The notes under the pieces were generated by a model. That model was not told the DNA's origin, ran no database searches, and was given only the letters and a program-made list of their open reading frames with translations. Positions 30,897 to 39,498 of a DNA stretch of 50,605 nt are shown piece by piece. Origin of the DNA: Archangium sp. (lineage in GTDB: Bacteria; Myxococcota; Myxococcia; Myxococcales; Myxococcaceae); NCBI GenBank assembly GCA_016792935.1, contig JAEUJS010000711.1, forward strand, positions 1-50,605, in the 5' to 3' direction. The position numbers were made by a program, and so were the translations under genes. The first letter of the stretch is position 1. Each line of letters starts with the position of its first letter.

Positions 30897-32063
30897 TCAA
30901 CCGACGGCAGTGATGATGCCCGCGCCGATGGTGCGGCCACCCTCACGGAGCGCGAAGCGCATGCCCGCCTCGATGCCCACCGCGCGCTGGAGCGTGAAGC
31001 CCACCATCGCGCGGTCACCCGGCGTCACCACGTTTCCCCGAACGTCGAGCGTTCCGGTCACGTCCGTGGCGCCGAAGAAGAACTGCGGCATGTAGCCCGA
31101 GCCGAAGGCAGTGCGGCGACCGCCCTCGGCAGCGGTGAGGGTGAAGAGCTCGGCCTGACCCGCAGCGTGCGGGTGAATGCTGCCCGGCTTCGCGACGAGC
31201 ACGCCGCGACCGAGCCACGCGCGATCGACTCCGCGGAGGAGAAGACCGACGTTGTCGCCGGCACGCGCCTCGGTGCGCTCCTCGTGGAACGCCTCGATGC
31301 CCGTGACCACGGTGTGGTTCTGAACTCCGCTCGCGACACCGACGAGCTCGATGTCCGCGCCCAGGGCGAGCACTCCGCGCTGAACGCGGCCCGTGACGAC
31401 CGTGCCACGGCCCGCAATGGTGAACACGTCTTCCACCGGCATGAGGAAGGGCGCGTGGAAGTCACGCTCGGGCACCGGGATGCGCGCGTCGAGCGTCTCG
31501 AGCAACTGCTCGATGCACTTCGTGTCTTCACCGAGCGCGTCGGCCTTCATCGCCTTCAACGCCGAGCCGCGAACGAACGCCACGTCGCGGAACCCGTTCG
31601 CCTCGAGCAGGTCCTTCGTCTCGAGCTGAACGAGCTCGAGCAACTCGGCGTCAGCGACGTCGCACTTGTTGATGAAGACCACGAGGTGCTTCACGCCGAC
31701 CTGGCGCGCGAGCAACACGTGCTCGCGGGTCTGGGGCTGCGGACCCACCGAGCCGTCGACGAGCAACACCGCGCCGTCCATCTGGCTGGCGCCGACGATC
31801 ATGTTCTTCACGTAGTCAGCGTGACCCGGGCAGTCGATGTGCGCGTACACGCGGTTCGCCGTGCGGTACTGCACGTGCTTGATGGTGATGGTGATGCCGC
31901 GCGCCTGCTCTTCCGCGCCGCGGTCGATCTGCTCGAACGCGAGCGCCTTGCCGCCGAACTTGAGCGCGGCGACGCGGGTGAGCGCGGCGGTGAGCGTGGT
32001 CTTGCCGTGGTCGACGTGACCGATGGTGCCGACGTTGAGCTGCTGCAACTTCGTGATGCCCAT
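30897..32063 (-). CDS. Divergent elongation factor Tu paralogue
   Basis: 388 residues from the ATG at 32063, set by a consensus ribosome-binding site; canonical EF-Tu has about 395. The GTPase motifs are intact: GHVDHGKT with Lys21, switch RGITI with Thr58, DCPGHADY with His81, NKCD and SALKA. Domain 2 (EDVFTIAGRGTVVTGRV) and domain 3 (FALREGGRTIGAGI) are present. It departs from ordinary EF-Tu in lacking the EKFxRTKPH N-terminus, in AEEQARG for PEEKARG, in DGSVGPQPQTREH for SAADGPMPQTREH, and in a GVQNHTVVTGIEAFHEE stretch. No fusA, rpsJ, tRNA or nusG is near. It should bind GTP and perhaps aminoacyl-tRNA; a specialised or resistance role is possible. Confidence 0.93.
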   Translation of the reverse strand: MGITKLQQLNVGTIGHVDHGKTTLTAALTRVAALKFGGKALAFEQIDRGAEEQARGITITIKHVQYRTANRVYAHIDCPGHADYVKNMIVGASQMDGAVLLVDGSVGPQPQTREHVLLARQVGVKHLVVFINKCDVADAELLELVQLETKDLLEANGFRDVAFVRGSALKAMKADALGEDTKCIEQLLETLDARIPVPERDFHAPFLMPVEDVFTIAGRGTVVTGRVQRGVLALGADIELVGVASGVQNHTVVTGIEAFHEERTEARAGDNVGLLLRGVDRAWLGRGVLVAKPGSIHPHAAGQAELFTLTAAEGGRRTAFGSGYMPQFFFGATDVTGTLDVRGNVVTPGDRAMVGFTLQRAVGIEAGMRFALREGGRTIGAGIITAVG

Positions 32064-32068
32064 GACTG

Positions 32069-32075
32069 CCTCCTT
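32069..32075 (-). promoter_or_regulatory. Consensus Shine–Dalgarno site of the EF-Tu paralogue
   Basis: AAGGAGG on the minus strand, 5 bases before the ATG at 32063. It fixes the start and suggests strong translation; most neighbouring genes lack such a site. Confidence 0.85.
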
Positions 32076-32111
32076 GGAAATGGGGCGGGCTGGCCCCGGG
32101 ACTCGCGATGC

Positions 32112-32157
32112 TGAAAAGAAAACGCCCCTCGAAGCCGGTGCATGGCTTCGAGGGGCG
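32112..32157 (-). terminator. Rho-independent terminator or attenuator ahead of EF-Tu
   Basis: On the minus strand a perfect 14-base stem (CGCCCCTCGAAGCC and GGCTTCGAGGGGCG, loop of 7) is followed by TTTTCTTTTC. It lies about 50 bases upstream of the EF-Tu start and 25 bases after a short hydrophobic ORF. I see no clear promoter between it and EF-Tu, so read-through or attenuation is possible. Confidence 0.82.
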
Positions 32158-32181
32158 GATGGCTCTTTCGAGCTCAATTCC

Positions 32182-32313
32182 TCAAATCATGCGCATGCGT
32201 CCGGTGCTGAGGACGATGACGACGATGATGAGGAAGAGGATGAGCGCATCGCCCCCAGAGACGAGTTGGCAGTGCTCGACCTGACGTGCTGACGAAGTGT
32301 CGCGCTCCCTCAC
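32182..32313 (-). CDS. Possible 43-residue hydrophobic peptide upstream of EF-Tu
   Basis: A short frame on the minus strand from a GTG at 32313 to a TGA at 32182. Its C-terminal half is a single hydrophobic helix (DALILFLIIVVIVLS) followed by a basic tail (TGRMRMI), a plausible one-pass membrane peptide. No good ribosome-binding site is visible, and the GTG falls inside a REP-like element, so the start is weak. A strong terminator follows 25 bases after the stop, which fits either a short independent transcript or a leader peptide for the EF-Tu gene. The rest of 32064–32404 contains only the REP element and the GspG upstream region. Confidence 0.35.
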   Translation of the reverse strand: MRERDTSSARQVEHCQLVSGGDALILFLIIVVIVLSTGRMRMI

Positions 32314-32347
32314 CCCAAACCCTGTCCCCGAGAGCGAGGGAGACAGG
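32305..32347 (-). repeat. Degenerate REP-like element between EF-Tu and gspG-like genes
   Basis: It begins CTCCCTCACCCCAAACCCTG and ends GAGCGAGGGAGACAGG. The stem is imperfect but the tail matches the other copies. It is the clearest intergenic copy in the window. Confidence 0.7.
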
Positions 32348-32404
32348 CACACGATTCGCACTCAGCGCGGCGCTCCTGGGAGCTGACTCGTCTGGAGCTC
32401 CACC

Positions 32405-32815
32405 ATGCACGCTCGTCGTCTTCGCCGCGCACCACGCGGCGTCTCGCTGATTGAAATCGTCGTCTACATCACCATCGCTTCGATGATTCTCGCTGCCGTC
32501 GGCATCTACGCGGTCGGCGTGAAGAAGGACTCAGAGCGAAATGTCGCCTTCACCGACGTGAAGACCGCGCACAACGCGCTCGAGATGTACCGAGGCACGA
32601 CCGGCCGCTATCCAGATCCTGATCAGGGCTTCGCTCCATTGATCAAACGGCGCACGCTCAAGAAGCCGCCGAAAGACCCGTGGGGCAACGAGCTGAAGTG
32701 GGAACTCGACGCGACCACTGGAGAGCCGGTCGTCATCTCGCTCGGCTCCGACGGAAAACCCGGAGGCGAAGAAGACGCCGCTGACATCCGTTCCACCGAC
32801 GAAGAGCCGCAGTAG
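32405..32815 (+). CDS. GspG-like major pseudopilin (orphan)
   Basis: 136 residues. The type IV prepilin-like leader ends in RG before VSLIEIVVYITIASMILAA, with Glu at +5 of the mature protein, so PilD-type cleavage and N-methylation are expected. The GspG C-terminal features are present: TGRYPDPDQGFAPLI, PKDPWGNELKW and SLGSDGKPGGEEDAADI, which bind calcium in type II secretion pseudopilins. No other gsp gene is in the window, so it is either an orphan that joins a complex encoded elsewhere or a specialised paralogue. A GGAG lies 8 bases before the ATG. Confidence 0.9.
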   Translation: MHARRLRRAPRGVSLIEIVVYITIASMILAAVGIYAVGVKKDSERNVAFTDVKTAHNALEMYRGTTGRYPDPDQGFAPLIKRRTLKKPPKDPWGNELKWELDATTGEPVVISLGSDGKPGGEEDAADIRSTDEEPQ

Positions 32816-32827
32816 TAGAAACGCGGC

Positions 32828-33301
32828 ATGTGGGCTGCCGCAGTTCTCGCGCTGGTCGTCTCGCAGGCCGACGTCTTGAAGGTGGCGGCTCCGTCGTTCA
32901 CGTTGGTCGGTCTCAACCCTGAGCTCGGCAACGTCTTTCAAGACCGCTTCGTCAGCGGGCTCGGCGGACCGCCACTGCGCATCACCACGCAACGTGACAT
33001 CGAGCAGCTGCTCGGACTCGAGCGTCAGAAGCAGCTGCTCGGCTGCGGAGAGAACAGCAGCGCGTGTCTCGCCGAGCTCGCCGGTGCGCTCGGTGTGGAC
33101 GTCGTCATCTCGGGCAACGTCGCGAAGTCGGACTCGGGCTTCATCGCGTCCATCCGCGCGCTGCGCACGTCGAACGGAGAAATCATCGACTCGCCCACCA
33201 CGCGCGTCGCGACGGAAGCCGAGCTGCTCGATTGGCTCGACGTCACCGTGTCCTCGTGCTGTGGAAACGCGGTGATGGAGAGCTCGTCCTCACCCAGCTG
33301 A
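32828..33301 (+). CDS. Secreted protein related to CsgG/FlgO-type N-terminal domains
   Basis: 157 residues. A signal-like N-terminus (MWAAAVLALVVSQADV) is followed by a domain with ITTQRDIEQLLGLERQKQLL, GCGENSSACLAELAGALGVD and VVISGNVAKSDSGF. That pattern (a degraded-operand strand, then Ala-Leu-Gly-Val-Asp, then a strand ending in G-N/T-V) is shared with CsgG/FlgO-like proteins of Myxococcota, which usually continue into PEGA or membrane modules. This one stops early with a Ser-rich tail and may be a short form. It lies 12 bases after the GspG-like gene and may be co-transcribed with it. Confidence 0.65.
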   Translation: MWAAAVLALVVSQADVLKVAAPSFTLVGLNPELGNVFQDRFVSGLGGPPLRITTQRDIEQLLGLERQKQLLGCGENSSACLAELAGALGVDVVISGNVAKSDSGFIASIRALRTSNGEIIDSPTTRVATEAELLDWLDVTVSSCCGNAVMESSSSPS

Positions 33302-33385
33302 CCCGTTGACGCACCCTGACGCACATCGGCACCACGCGTGAGCCGTTCTCCTCTGGTGGGGGCTCAAGGAAGATGGAGGCTCGGG

Positions 33386-35179
33386 ATGCGGCGATTTCTT
33401 CTGTGCGCGCTGATCATCGTGACGGGTTGCGAGGGCTCGCTCATCGGTCCGCGCGACGAGTCGATTCCGTGGCGTGACCCGACGAATCCCAACCCGAACC
33501 CCGGCCCGACGCCTGATCAACCGCGCGGCGCGACGCCTTCTCCGTATGCGTGCGACCCGACGCTGACGCCGGTCGAGCTCCCGCTGCGTCGTCTCACGCG
33601 CGCTGAGTACGTGAACACCGTGCGTGCGTTCGCGGTCTCCGCGCTCCCGCAGTCGAATGGACCCGCGCTCAACTCGGTGAACACGCTCCTCGGCCAGGTC
33701 CCGGAAGATTCCATCGTGAAGGCCAACGGCGAGAGCCACGGTGGCTTCACGCGACTCGACCAAACCGCGCAGCAGGCGACCGTCGACAGCACGTACAACG
33801 TCGCCGCCGCCATCGCGCAGCAGGCGACGCGTCCGAGCGCGCGACTCACCGAGCTGATGGGAGCCTGCGCCACCGACACCAACACCGCGAACGATGCGTC
33901 GTGCCTGTCGGCGTTGGTCGACAAGCTCGGCCCGCTCGCCGTGCGCCACTCGCTCAGCGCCGAAGACCGCACGTTCTTCATCGCGACCGCGGGCACGACT
34001 CCGGTCGACCCTGACGCCGTCGCCGACGTGCTGACGGTGATGATGAGCGCTCCGGGTTTTCTGTACCACCTCGAGTCCGGAGCCGCGTCCATCGGCCCCG
34101 ACGTCTACGCGCTCGACGCGTATGAGCTCGCGAATCGGCTCTCGTACCACTTCTGGCAATCGCCTCCGGACGCGGCGCTGCGCGCGTCGGCCGCGAGCGG
34201 AGCGCTGTTGCAGGACACCGAGTACCGCGCGCAGGTCGCGCGCCTCATCGCGGACCCGCGCGCTGATCAGATGGTGAACGAGTTCTTCGACCAGTGGTTC
34301 CGCCTCGGAGAGCTCGGCTCGCTCACCTCGCGCGTCGGCACTCCGCAATACGACGCGTTCGCCGGAGCGAATCGCCCGAGCGATCAGCTGCGCGGCGCGA
34401 TGTTCGACGACGTGCTCTCGGCGGTGCGTTGGACTCTGCGTCACGACGCGACGCTCGACGAGCTGCTCACCGACTCGCGGCAGTTCACGACGAGCGCGGA
34501 GTTGGCGACCATCTACGAAGCGCCCGCCTGGGACGGCACGAGCACGCCGCAGTCACTTCCGGCTGCGCGTTCGGGTCTGCTCACGCGCGCGGCGTTCCTC
34601 GCCAATGATTCGGCGACCACGCGCCCCATCATGAAGGGCCTGCGCATTCGCAACGCGCTGCTGTGTGACTCGATGCCTCCGCCGCCGGGGAACTTGATGG
34701 TCACGACTCCCGAGCTCGCGCCCGATGCGACCACACGCCAGGTCGTCGCCAATTTGACCGAGCAGCCCGGAAGCTCGTGTCTGGGCTGTCACGGAATGAT
34801 CAACCCGCTCGGCTATGCGAGCGAAGGCTTCGACGCGCTCGGCCGCGTGCGCACGCACCAGCAGCTCTTCGACGTGAACGGGAATCCGACGGCCGCGCCT
34901 GTGGTGGACACGGTGGCGACGCCGCGCATCGACTTCGACGACTCGCGCGTCCTCACCGACATCGCGCAAGTCACCACGCGACTGGCCGAGAGCAAGCGCG
35001 TCGACTCGTGCTTCGCGCGTCAGTACTTCCGCTACTCGTTCCAGCGTGGAGAGAGCCTCACGCTCGACGCCTGTTCGCTGCGCACGCTCGATGACGCGGC
35101 GCGCGCCGGTTCACTCGAAGACGCGCTCGCCGCCGTCGCTCAACTTCCCGGCTTCAAGAGCCGCCGCATCGTTCCCTGA
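33386..35179 (+). CDS. DUF1592/DUF1588 cytochrome-like lipoprotein (pair 2)
   Basis: 597 residues from the ATG at 33386, which has a GGAGG about 6 bases upstream and gives a lipobox VTGC (Cys15); the longer frame is a shadow. After a Pro/Asn-rich linker come the DUF1587-like LRRLTRAEYVNTVRAF, DUF1592 with YELANRLSYHFW, and DUF1588. The single c-type haem motif is CLGCH (465–469), in CLGCHGMINPLGYASEGFD, and a DUF1585-like C-terminus follows. The residues after the lipid cysteine, EGSLIGPR, are nearly the same in pair 3, so these two genes are close paralogues. The DUF1552 partner follows after 12 bases. Confidence 0.9.
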   Translation: MRRFLLCALIIVTGCEGSLIGPRDESIPWRDPTNPNPNPGPTPDQPRGATPSPYACDPTLTPVELPLRRLTRAEYVNTVRAFAVSALPQSNGPALNSVNTLLGQVPEDSIVKANGESHGGFTRLDQTAQQATVDSTYNVAAAIAQQATRPSARLTELMGACATDTNTANDASCLSALVDKLGPLAVRHSLSAEDRTFFIATAGTTPVDPDAVADVLTVMMSAPGFLYHLESGAASIGPDVYALDAYELANRLSYHFWQSPPDAALRASAASGALLQDTEYRAQVARLIADPRADQMVNEFFDQWFRLGELGSLTSRVGTPQYDAFAGANRPSDQLRGAMFDDVLSAVRWTLRHDATLDELLTDSRQFTTSAELATIYEAPAWDGTSTPQSLPAARSGLLTRAAFLANDSATTRPIMKGLRIRNALLCDSMPPPPGNLMVTTPELAPDATTRQVVANLTEQPGSSCLGCHGMINPLGYASEGFDALGRVRTHQQLFDVNGNPTAAPVVDTVATPRIDFDDSRVLTDIAQVTTRLAESKRVDSCFARQYFRYSFQRGESLTLDACSLRTLDDAARAGSLEDALAAVAQLPGFKSRRIVP

Positions 35180-35191
35180 GGACTGACCACC

Positions 35192-36757
35192 ATGGGCCTC
35201 TCACGACGCCAGCTCCTCGCCGCGCTCAGCACGTTGCCGGTGATTCCTTCGCTGCTGCCATCTGGCGCGCGCGCGCAAGGCATGGCGCAGCCGAAGTTCT
35301 ACGTTCACTTCTGCACGAGCCACGGCGCGGTGTGGAACGCGAACATGTATCCGGCCGCCGCGAGCCCTACGACGCAGATGTACGCGGGCCGCACCGTTCG
35401 TCGTCAGCCGCTCGCGCTCAACGTCGCCAACGGGCGCGCCGGCGTTTCTCCGGTGCTCACCGCGAGCTCGGGGGTGCTCACGCAATCGCTCGCCAACAAG
35501 ATGAACGTGCTGCAGGGCCTCGATTGGCCGCTGTACGTCGGGCATCACAGCGGCGGTCACCTCGGCAACATGGCGCGCAACGACGGCAGCGGCGAGGCGA
35601 TGGGCGACGGGCGCATCATCGGAGCGAATCCACGCGTCACGATTGATCAGCTGATGGCGTGGAGCCCGGAGTTCTACACCTCGCTCGCTGGAGTTCGTGA
35701 GCGCGTCATCACCATGGGCTCTCGCATCAGCTACGCGTGGGCGAATCCACAGACGCGCAGCGGAGCGATTCAGGAGGTCGCCGGCACGCGCGACAGCCAC
35801 GTCTGGTACGACCGGCTCTTCCCGCCGGGGACGATGGTCGGTGGTCCGGCTCCGCGGCCGCCTGCCGTGAATCGCGTGGCTGATCAGTACGCGGCGCTGC
35901 AGAACTCGACGCGGCGCATGTCGGCGGAAGACAAGCAGCGGCTCGAGCAGCACATTCAGCGGCTCGACGAGTTGAAGCGGCGGCTCAACGTGACGGTCGG
36001 CGCGCAGTGCACGCAGCCCGTGCGTCCGTCGCGCAGCAACCATGATCAATATGGGCGGCCGTATGTGGGCGACTACGACGTGAATCCGACCAAGCAGGTC
36101 GCCAGCTCGCAGATGCTGAACGATCTGATCGTGAATGCGTTCACGTGCGGGTTGTCGCGCATCGCCGTGCTGCACGCGGATTCGACGTTCACCGATTTCT
36201 CGGGCGACTATCACCAGAGCGTCGCGCATCGGGCCGAGCAGGCCGCTCCCGCGATGGACAACCAGATGCCGAGCGCGCCGCAGGGGATTTTGAGCGGCGG
36301 CAATCAGGTGTTCTTCGAGAGCGTGGTGCTGGATCTCGCCGCGAAGTTGGATGCGACGCCCGATGGCCAGGGCGGCACGTTGCTCGACCACGCGCTCGTG
36401 GTGTGGACGCAGGAGTCGGGCAACGTCACCCACAACACGTTCTCAGTGCCCGTCATCACGTTCGGTGGAGCGAGCGGGTTCTTCAACACCGGCAACTACG
36501 TCGACTATCGGAACACCGCGCTCGTCTACGACCGCAACCGCGCTGAGGTCGAAAATCCCGGGCTGTTCATGCATCAGTGGTTCGGCATGGCGCTGCGCGC
36601 GATGGGTGTTCCGTCAGCGCAGTGGGCTGAGGGTGATCATGGCGGGTACGGCTACCGGTACGCGAACGTGAACTGGGGCAACTTCACGACGGCGCAGGCG
36701 TATCCGGACACGTTGTGGAATGTGGCCGGTGAGAATCTGCCGTTCCTCGCGCGCTGA
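35192..36757 (+). CDS. DUF1552 Tat-exported protein (pair 2)
   Basis: 521 residues, the longest of the three DUF1552 proteins here. The Tat signal is SRRQLLAALSTLPVI and ends at GARAQ. Typical segments follow: KFYVHFCTSHGAVWN, MNVLQGLDWPLYVGHHSGGH, ALVVWTQESGNVTHNTF and VPVITFGGASGFFNTG. It also has an extended C-terminal region (about 430–521) with FMHQWFGMALRAMGV. Function of the family is unknown. It is downstream of its DUF1592 partner and ends near the convergent surface-protein gene. Several TGATCA palindromes occur within it. Confidence 0.9.
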   Translation: MGLSRRQLLAALSTLPVIPSLLPSGARAQGMAQPKFYVHFCTSHGAVWNANMYPAAASPTTQMYAGRTVRRQPLALNVANGRAGVSPVLTASSGVLTQSLANKMNVLQGLDWPLYVGHHSGGHLGNMARNDGSGEAMGDGRIIGANPRVTIDQLMAWSPEFYTSLAGVRERVITMGSRISYAWANPQTRSGAIQEVAGTRDSHVWYDRLFPPGTMVGGPAPRPPAVNRVADQYAALQNSTRRMSAEDKQRLEQHIQRLDELKRRLNVTVGAQCTQPVRPSRSNHDQYGRPYVGDYDVNPTKQVASSQMLNDLIVNAFTCGLSRIAVLHADSTFTDFSGDYHQSVAHRAEQAAPAMDNQMPSAPQGILSGGNQVFFESVVLDLAAKLDATPDGQGGTLLDHALVVWTQESGNVTHNTFSVPVITFGGASGFFNTGNYVDYRNTALVYDRNRAEVENPGLFMHQWFGMALRAMGVPSAQWAEGDHGGYGYRYANVNWGNFTTAQAYPDTLWNVAGENLPFLAR

Positions 36758-36791
36758 CTCTGATTTCGAACTGTGTGAGGCAGCGACGCGC

Positions 36792-39389
36792 TCATCGGCG
36801 GCGCTTGCGACGCATCAGGCCGAGCACGGTGGCGGCGAGCATCAACGCGTCTGCCGCGCTCGTGCACGAGCAGCCTGCAGGCTGCATGTCTCCGCCGCCT
36901 CCTGCTCCGCCGCCTGTCGCTGAACCGCCACCAGCCGCGCCTCCGCCACCAGTTCCGCCACCAGTTCCGCCGCCACTTGCACCTCCGCCGCCGGTCGCAC
37001 TTCCGCCACCAGTCGCTGAGCCGCCACCAGTCGCTGAGCCACCACCGGTCGCTGAGCCACCACCAGTCGCTGAGCCACCACCGGTCGCCGAGCCACCACC
37101 AGTTGCTGCGCCGCCGCCAGTCGCTGCGCCGCCGCCAGTCGCTGCGCCGCCGCCAGTCGCTGAGCCGCCGCCAGTTCCGGATCCACCGCCAGTCGCAGAA
37201 CCACCGCCGGTCGCTGCACCGCCGCCAGTTGCCGATCCACCGCCCGTCGCCACTCCGCCGCCAGCACCAGAGCCACCGCCCGTCGCGCCACCACCGCCGC
37301 CAGTTCCCGTGCCCGCGTCAGGACACACGCAGCCGCCGCTCAGGCACATGCCCGCGCAGCCACCAACCGAACACGAAGTTCCACTCAGCGGAGCGTTCGC
37401 ACACCCGGTCATCGCGTCGCACGAATCAGCCGTGCACGGGTTCGCGTCATCACAGTTCAGCGGAGTGCCCTGCATGCACGTGCCGACCATGCTGCACGCC
37501 TCTGCTCCGTTGCAGACGTTCATGTCCGCGCACGACGACCCGGGCATCGGCGTGTTCGAGCAACCCGTCATCGCGTCGCACGCATCGGCCGTGCACACGT
37601 TCATGTCGTCGCAGCTCAGCGTCATGCCCGTGCACGCCTGCGTCGCGTCACACGTCTCCGCGCCGTTGCACGGATTGCTGTCAGCGCACGACGTCCCCGG
37701 AGGAAGTGGCGCGTTCACGCAGCCCGTCGCCGGAGCACAGCTGTCCATCGTGCACCGCACGCTGTCGTCGCAGTTCAACGGAGTGCCCGCCGCGCACGCT
37801 CCGTTTCCGTCGCACGTCTCGGCGCCATTGCAGAGATTGCTGTCCGCACACGAAATGCCCGCTCCCACGTTGGCGGTCGCGCAGCCCGTCGTCGTCGAGC
37901 AGAAGTCCGTCGTGCACGCGTTGCCGTCGTTGCACACCAGCGGCGTTCCCGCCTGACACACACCCAACCCGTCGCAGCTCTCCGAGCCGTTGCACACGTT
38001 CGTGTCGGCGCACGAAGTTCCTGCCGCGCGTGGAACGCAGATGCGGCTCGCGCACTGCCTGCATCCGCCAGTGCAGTTCGCGTCAGTCACGCACTGCGGA
38101 GTCGCCGTGAAGTCGATGGTGCAGTTGTCGGTGTCACCGCTGCTCGGGCTGCGCGTCAACGCCACGTTCGAGCCTGGCGCTCCACCCAGTGACGTCACGT
38201 TCGGGTACGCACCGGTGCTGTAGGCGACCGCGTCGACCACGACTCCAGACGCATCGACGATGAGCACTTCATCTCCCGCATTCGAGAGCGCGAGCGCGTT
38301 CGTGCCCCACGGAGCCCACGTCGTCATCTTCGGAACTGCAACGACCGTCGCGCCGATTTCCGCGTCGGGGAGCGCACCGAAGAACGTCTGGTACGACGCC
38401 GCGCTCGTGGCGACCGTATACGACGCGCCTGGAGCGAGTGTGCTGCCCGCAGGAAAGAGCAGCATTCCTTCCGTCTGATCAGGCGTCTCCTCATCACCGA
38501 GCCGAAAGCCATCGAGCGCGAGCGTCACCGCCGAGACGTTGCGCACGGTGAGCCACTCGTTGGGTGGCGTGGTCGGAGCCGCCACGAAGACCTGCACCAC
38601 CAGCGGCGCGATGACCTCGCCGCTCGGCGCCAGGTAGACGTCGAACGACGCGTCGATAATCTGGTCCTGCACTTCGATGAAGGTGTTCGGGAACGCGGTG
38701 GTGCGCGGATCTCCGTAGTTCGTGAGCACATCGAGCGCGTTCGAGACGCTCGGCCCACCGATGTCCGTCGTGTTGTCGTCGAGCTCCGAACGGAACGTGG
38801 CAGCGCTGAGGCGCAACACGGCTGGCGGCGCCGTCAGCCCCAGCGCGCTCCACGGCACGTGCACCTCGATGGCGTCTCCGGAGAGGCCGACGACACAGGG
38901 CACCACCGCGACCTGATTGAACGAGGTGTCGATGATTCGCGCGGTGCCGCCAGAACCAAACAGCGTCTGCAGCAAGAATTCCCAACGCGCGCCATTGGAC
39001 ACGCGCGTGTCGGCGAAGCCCGCGAGGAAATCCTGTCCACTCCCCGCGACGCGATCGAGATCGAACGCCACCTGCAGCTGAATCGGCTTGCCGGTGAACG
39101 TCGTTCCGCTCGGGCGACGGAGCAGAATCGAGAGGCCGGTCTGGTCTCCGGTCACCAGAAACGCCGTGATGTCACCGACCACTTCGGGCGAAGCAAGGTC
39201 CGTTCGCGTGTCGCCCGCCACGTCACGCCACGCCCAGGTGCCCGTGCCCGCGGTCCGTCGAATCACCTGACCGACGTTGTCGGTACCCGCAGCGAGCGTC
39301 GTCCATTCCGTCGGATCACCGTCGACGACGACGGGGTGAGCCAACGCGGACATCGCAACCACCATCAAGCCAAGGGAAAGAGCGCGCAC
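36792..39389 (-). CDS. Large Cys-rich, Gly-rich surface protein with MYXO-CTERM-like tail
   Basis: 865 residues. The signal peptide is MRALSLGLMVVAMSALA. About residues 20–265 form a beta-rich domain (FTGKPIQLQVAFDLDRV) that resembles a carbohydrate-binding-like or secreted-enzyme N-domain. About 270–410 matches a lamin-tail domain pattern (EWLTVRNVSAVTLALDGFRL). About 430–690 is a series of Cys-rich repeats of the type CNGAETCD...C..GTPLNCDD...CTxDSCDxxTGC. About 693–833 is a Gly/Ala/Ser/Thr linker of GGGxATGGG units. The C-terminus has CSCTSAADA, a membrane segment and RRKRRR, the layout of the MYXO-CTERM sorting signal. It is probably displayed on the cell surface and binds something extracellular. 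Confidence 0.85.
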   Translation of the reverse strand: MRALSLGLMVVAMSALAHPVVVDGDPTEWTTLAAGTDNVGQVIRRTAGTGTWAWRDVAGDTRTDLASPEVVGDITAFLVTGDQTGLSILLRRPSGTTFTGKPIQLQVAFDLDRVAGSGQDFLAGFADTRVSNGARWEFLLQTLFGSGGTARIIDTSFNQVAVVPCVVGLSGDAIEVHVPWSALGLTAPPAVLRLSAATFRSELDDNTTDIGGPSVSNALDVLTNYGDPRTTAFPNTFIEVQDQIIDASFDVYLAPSGEVIAPLVVQVFVAAPTTPPNEWLTVRNVSAVTLALDGFRLGDEETPDQTEGMLLFPAGSTLAPGASYTVATSAASYQTFFGALPDAEIGATVVAVPKMTTWAPWGTNALALSNAGDEVLIVDASGVVVDAVAYSTGAYPNVTSLGGAPGSNVALTRSPSSGDTDNCTIDFTATPQCVTDANCTGGCRQCASRICVPRAAGTSCADTNVCNGSESCDGLGVCQAGTPLVCNDGNACTTDFCSTTTGCATANVGAGISCADSNLCNGAETCDGNGACAAGTPLNCDDSVRCTMDSCAPATGCVNAPLPPGTSCADSNPCNGAETCDATQACTGMTLSCDDMNVCTADACDAMTGCSNTPMPGSSCADMNVCNGAEACSMVGTCMQGTPLNCDDANPCTADSCDAMTGCANAPLSGTSCSVGGCAGMCLSGGCVCPDAGTGTGGGGGATGGGSGAGGGVATGGGSATGGGAATGGGSATGGGSGTGGGSATGGGAATGGGAATGGGAATGGGSATGGGSATGGGSATGGGSATGGGSATGGGSATGGGGASGGGTGGGTGGGGAAGGGSATGGGAGGGGDMQPAGCSCTSAADALMLAATVLGLMRRKRRR
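36905..37310 (-). repeat. 18-bp tandem repeats encoding a Gly-rich linker
   Basis: About 400 bases of imperfect 18-base units read as TGGGSA or TGGGAA. On the plus strand the same stretch gives an artefactual PPPVAE frame. Unit number may vary between strains. Confidence 0.9.
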
Positions 39390-39498
39390 GGCGCGGACGG
39401 TACTTGAGGGGTGTGAACTGGAGTGAACACCTTTCGACTCCGCTCTGAACGGACTGGGTTGCGCCTACATGTGTCACCTCGGGACAATGTCGGCCTTC

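Noticed and set aside
36775-37956. A plus-strand frame with PPPVAEPPPVAE repeats
   Set aside because: It is the complement of the Gly-rich linker of the surface protein, whose own frame has a signal peptide, Cys repeats and a sorting tail.
39410-39431. GGTGT and ACACC arms between the surface-protein gene and DUF1592 pair 3, as an operator
   Set aside because: Only 5 bases match and they are 12 bases apart. The other DUF1592 genes have nothing similar upstream.
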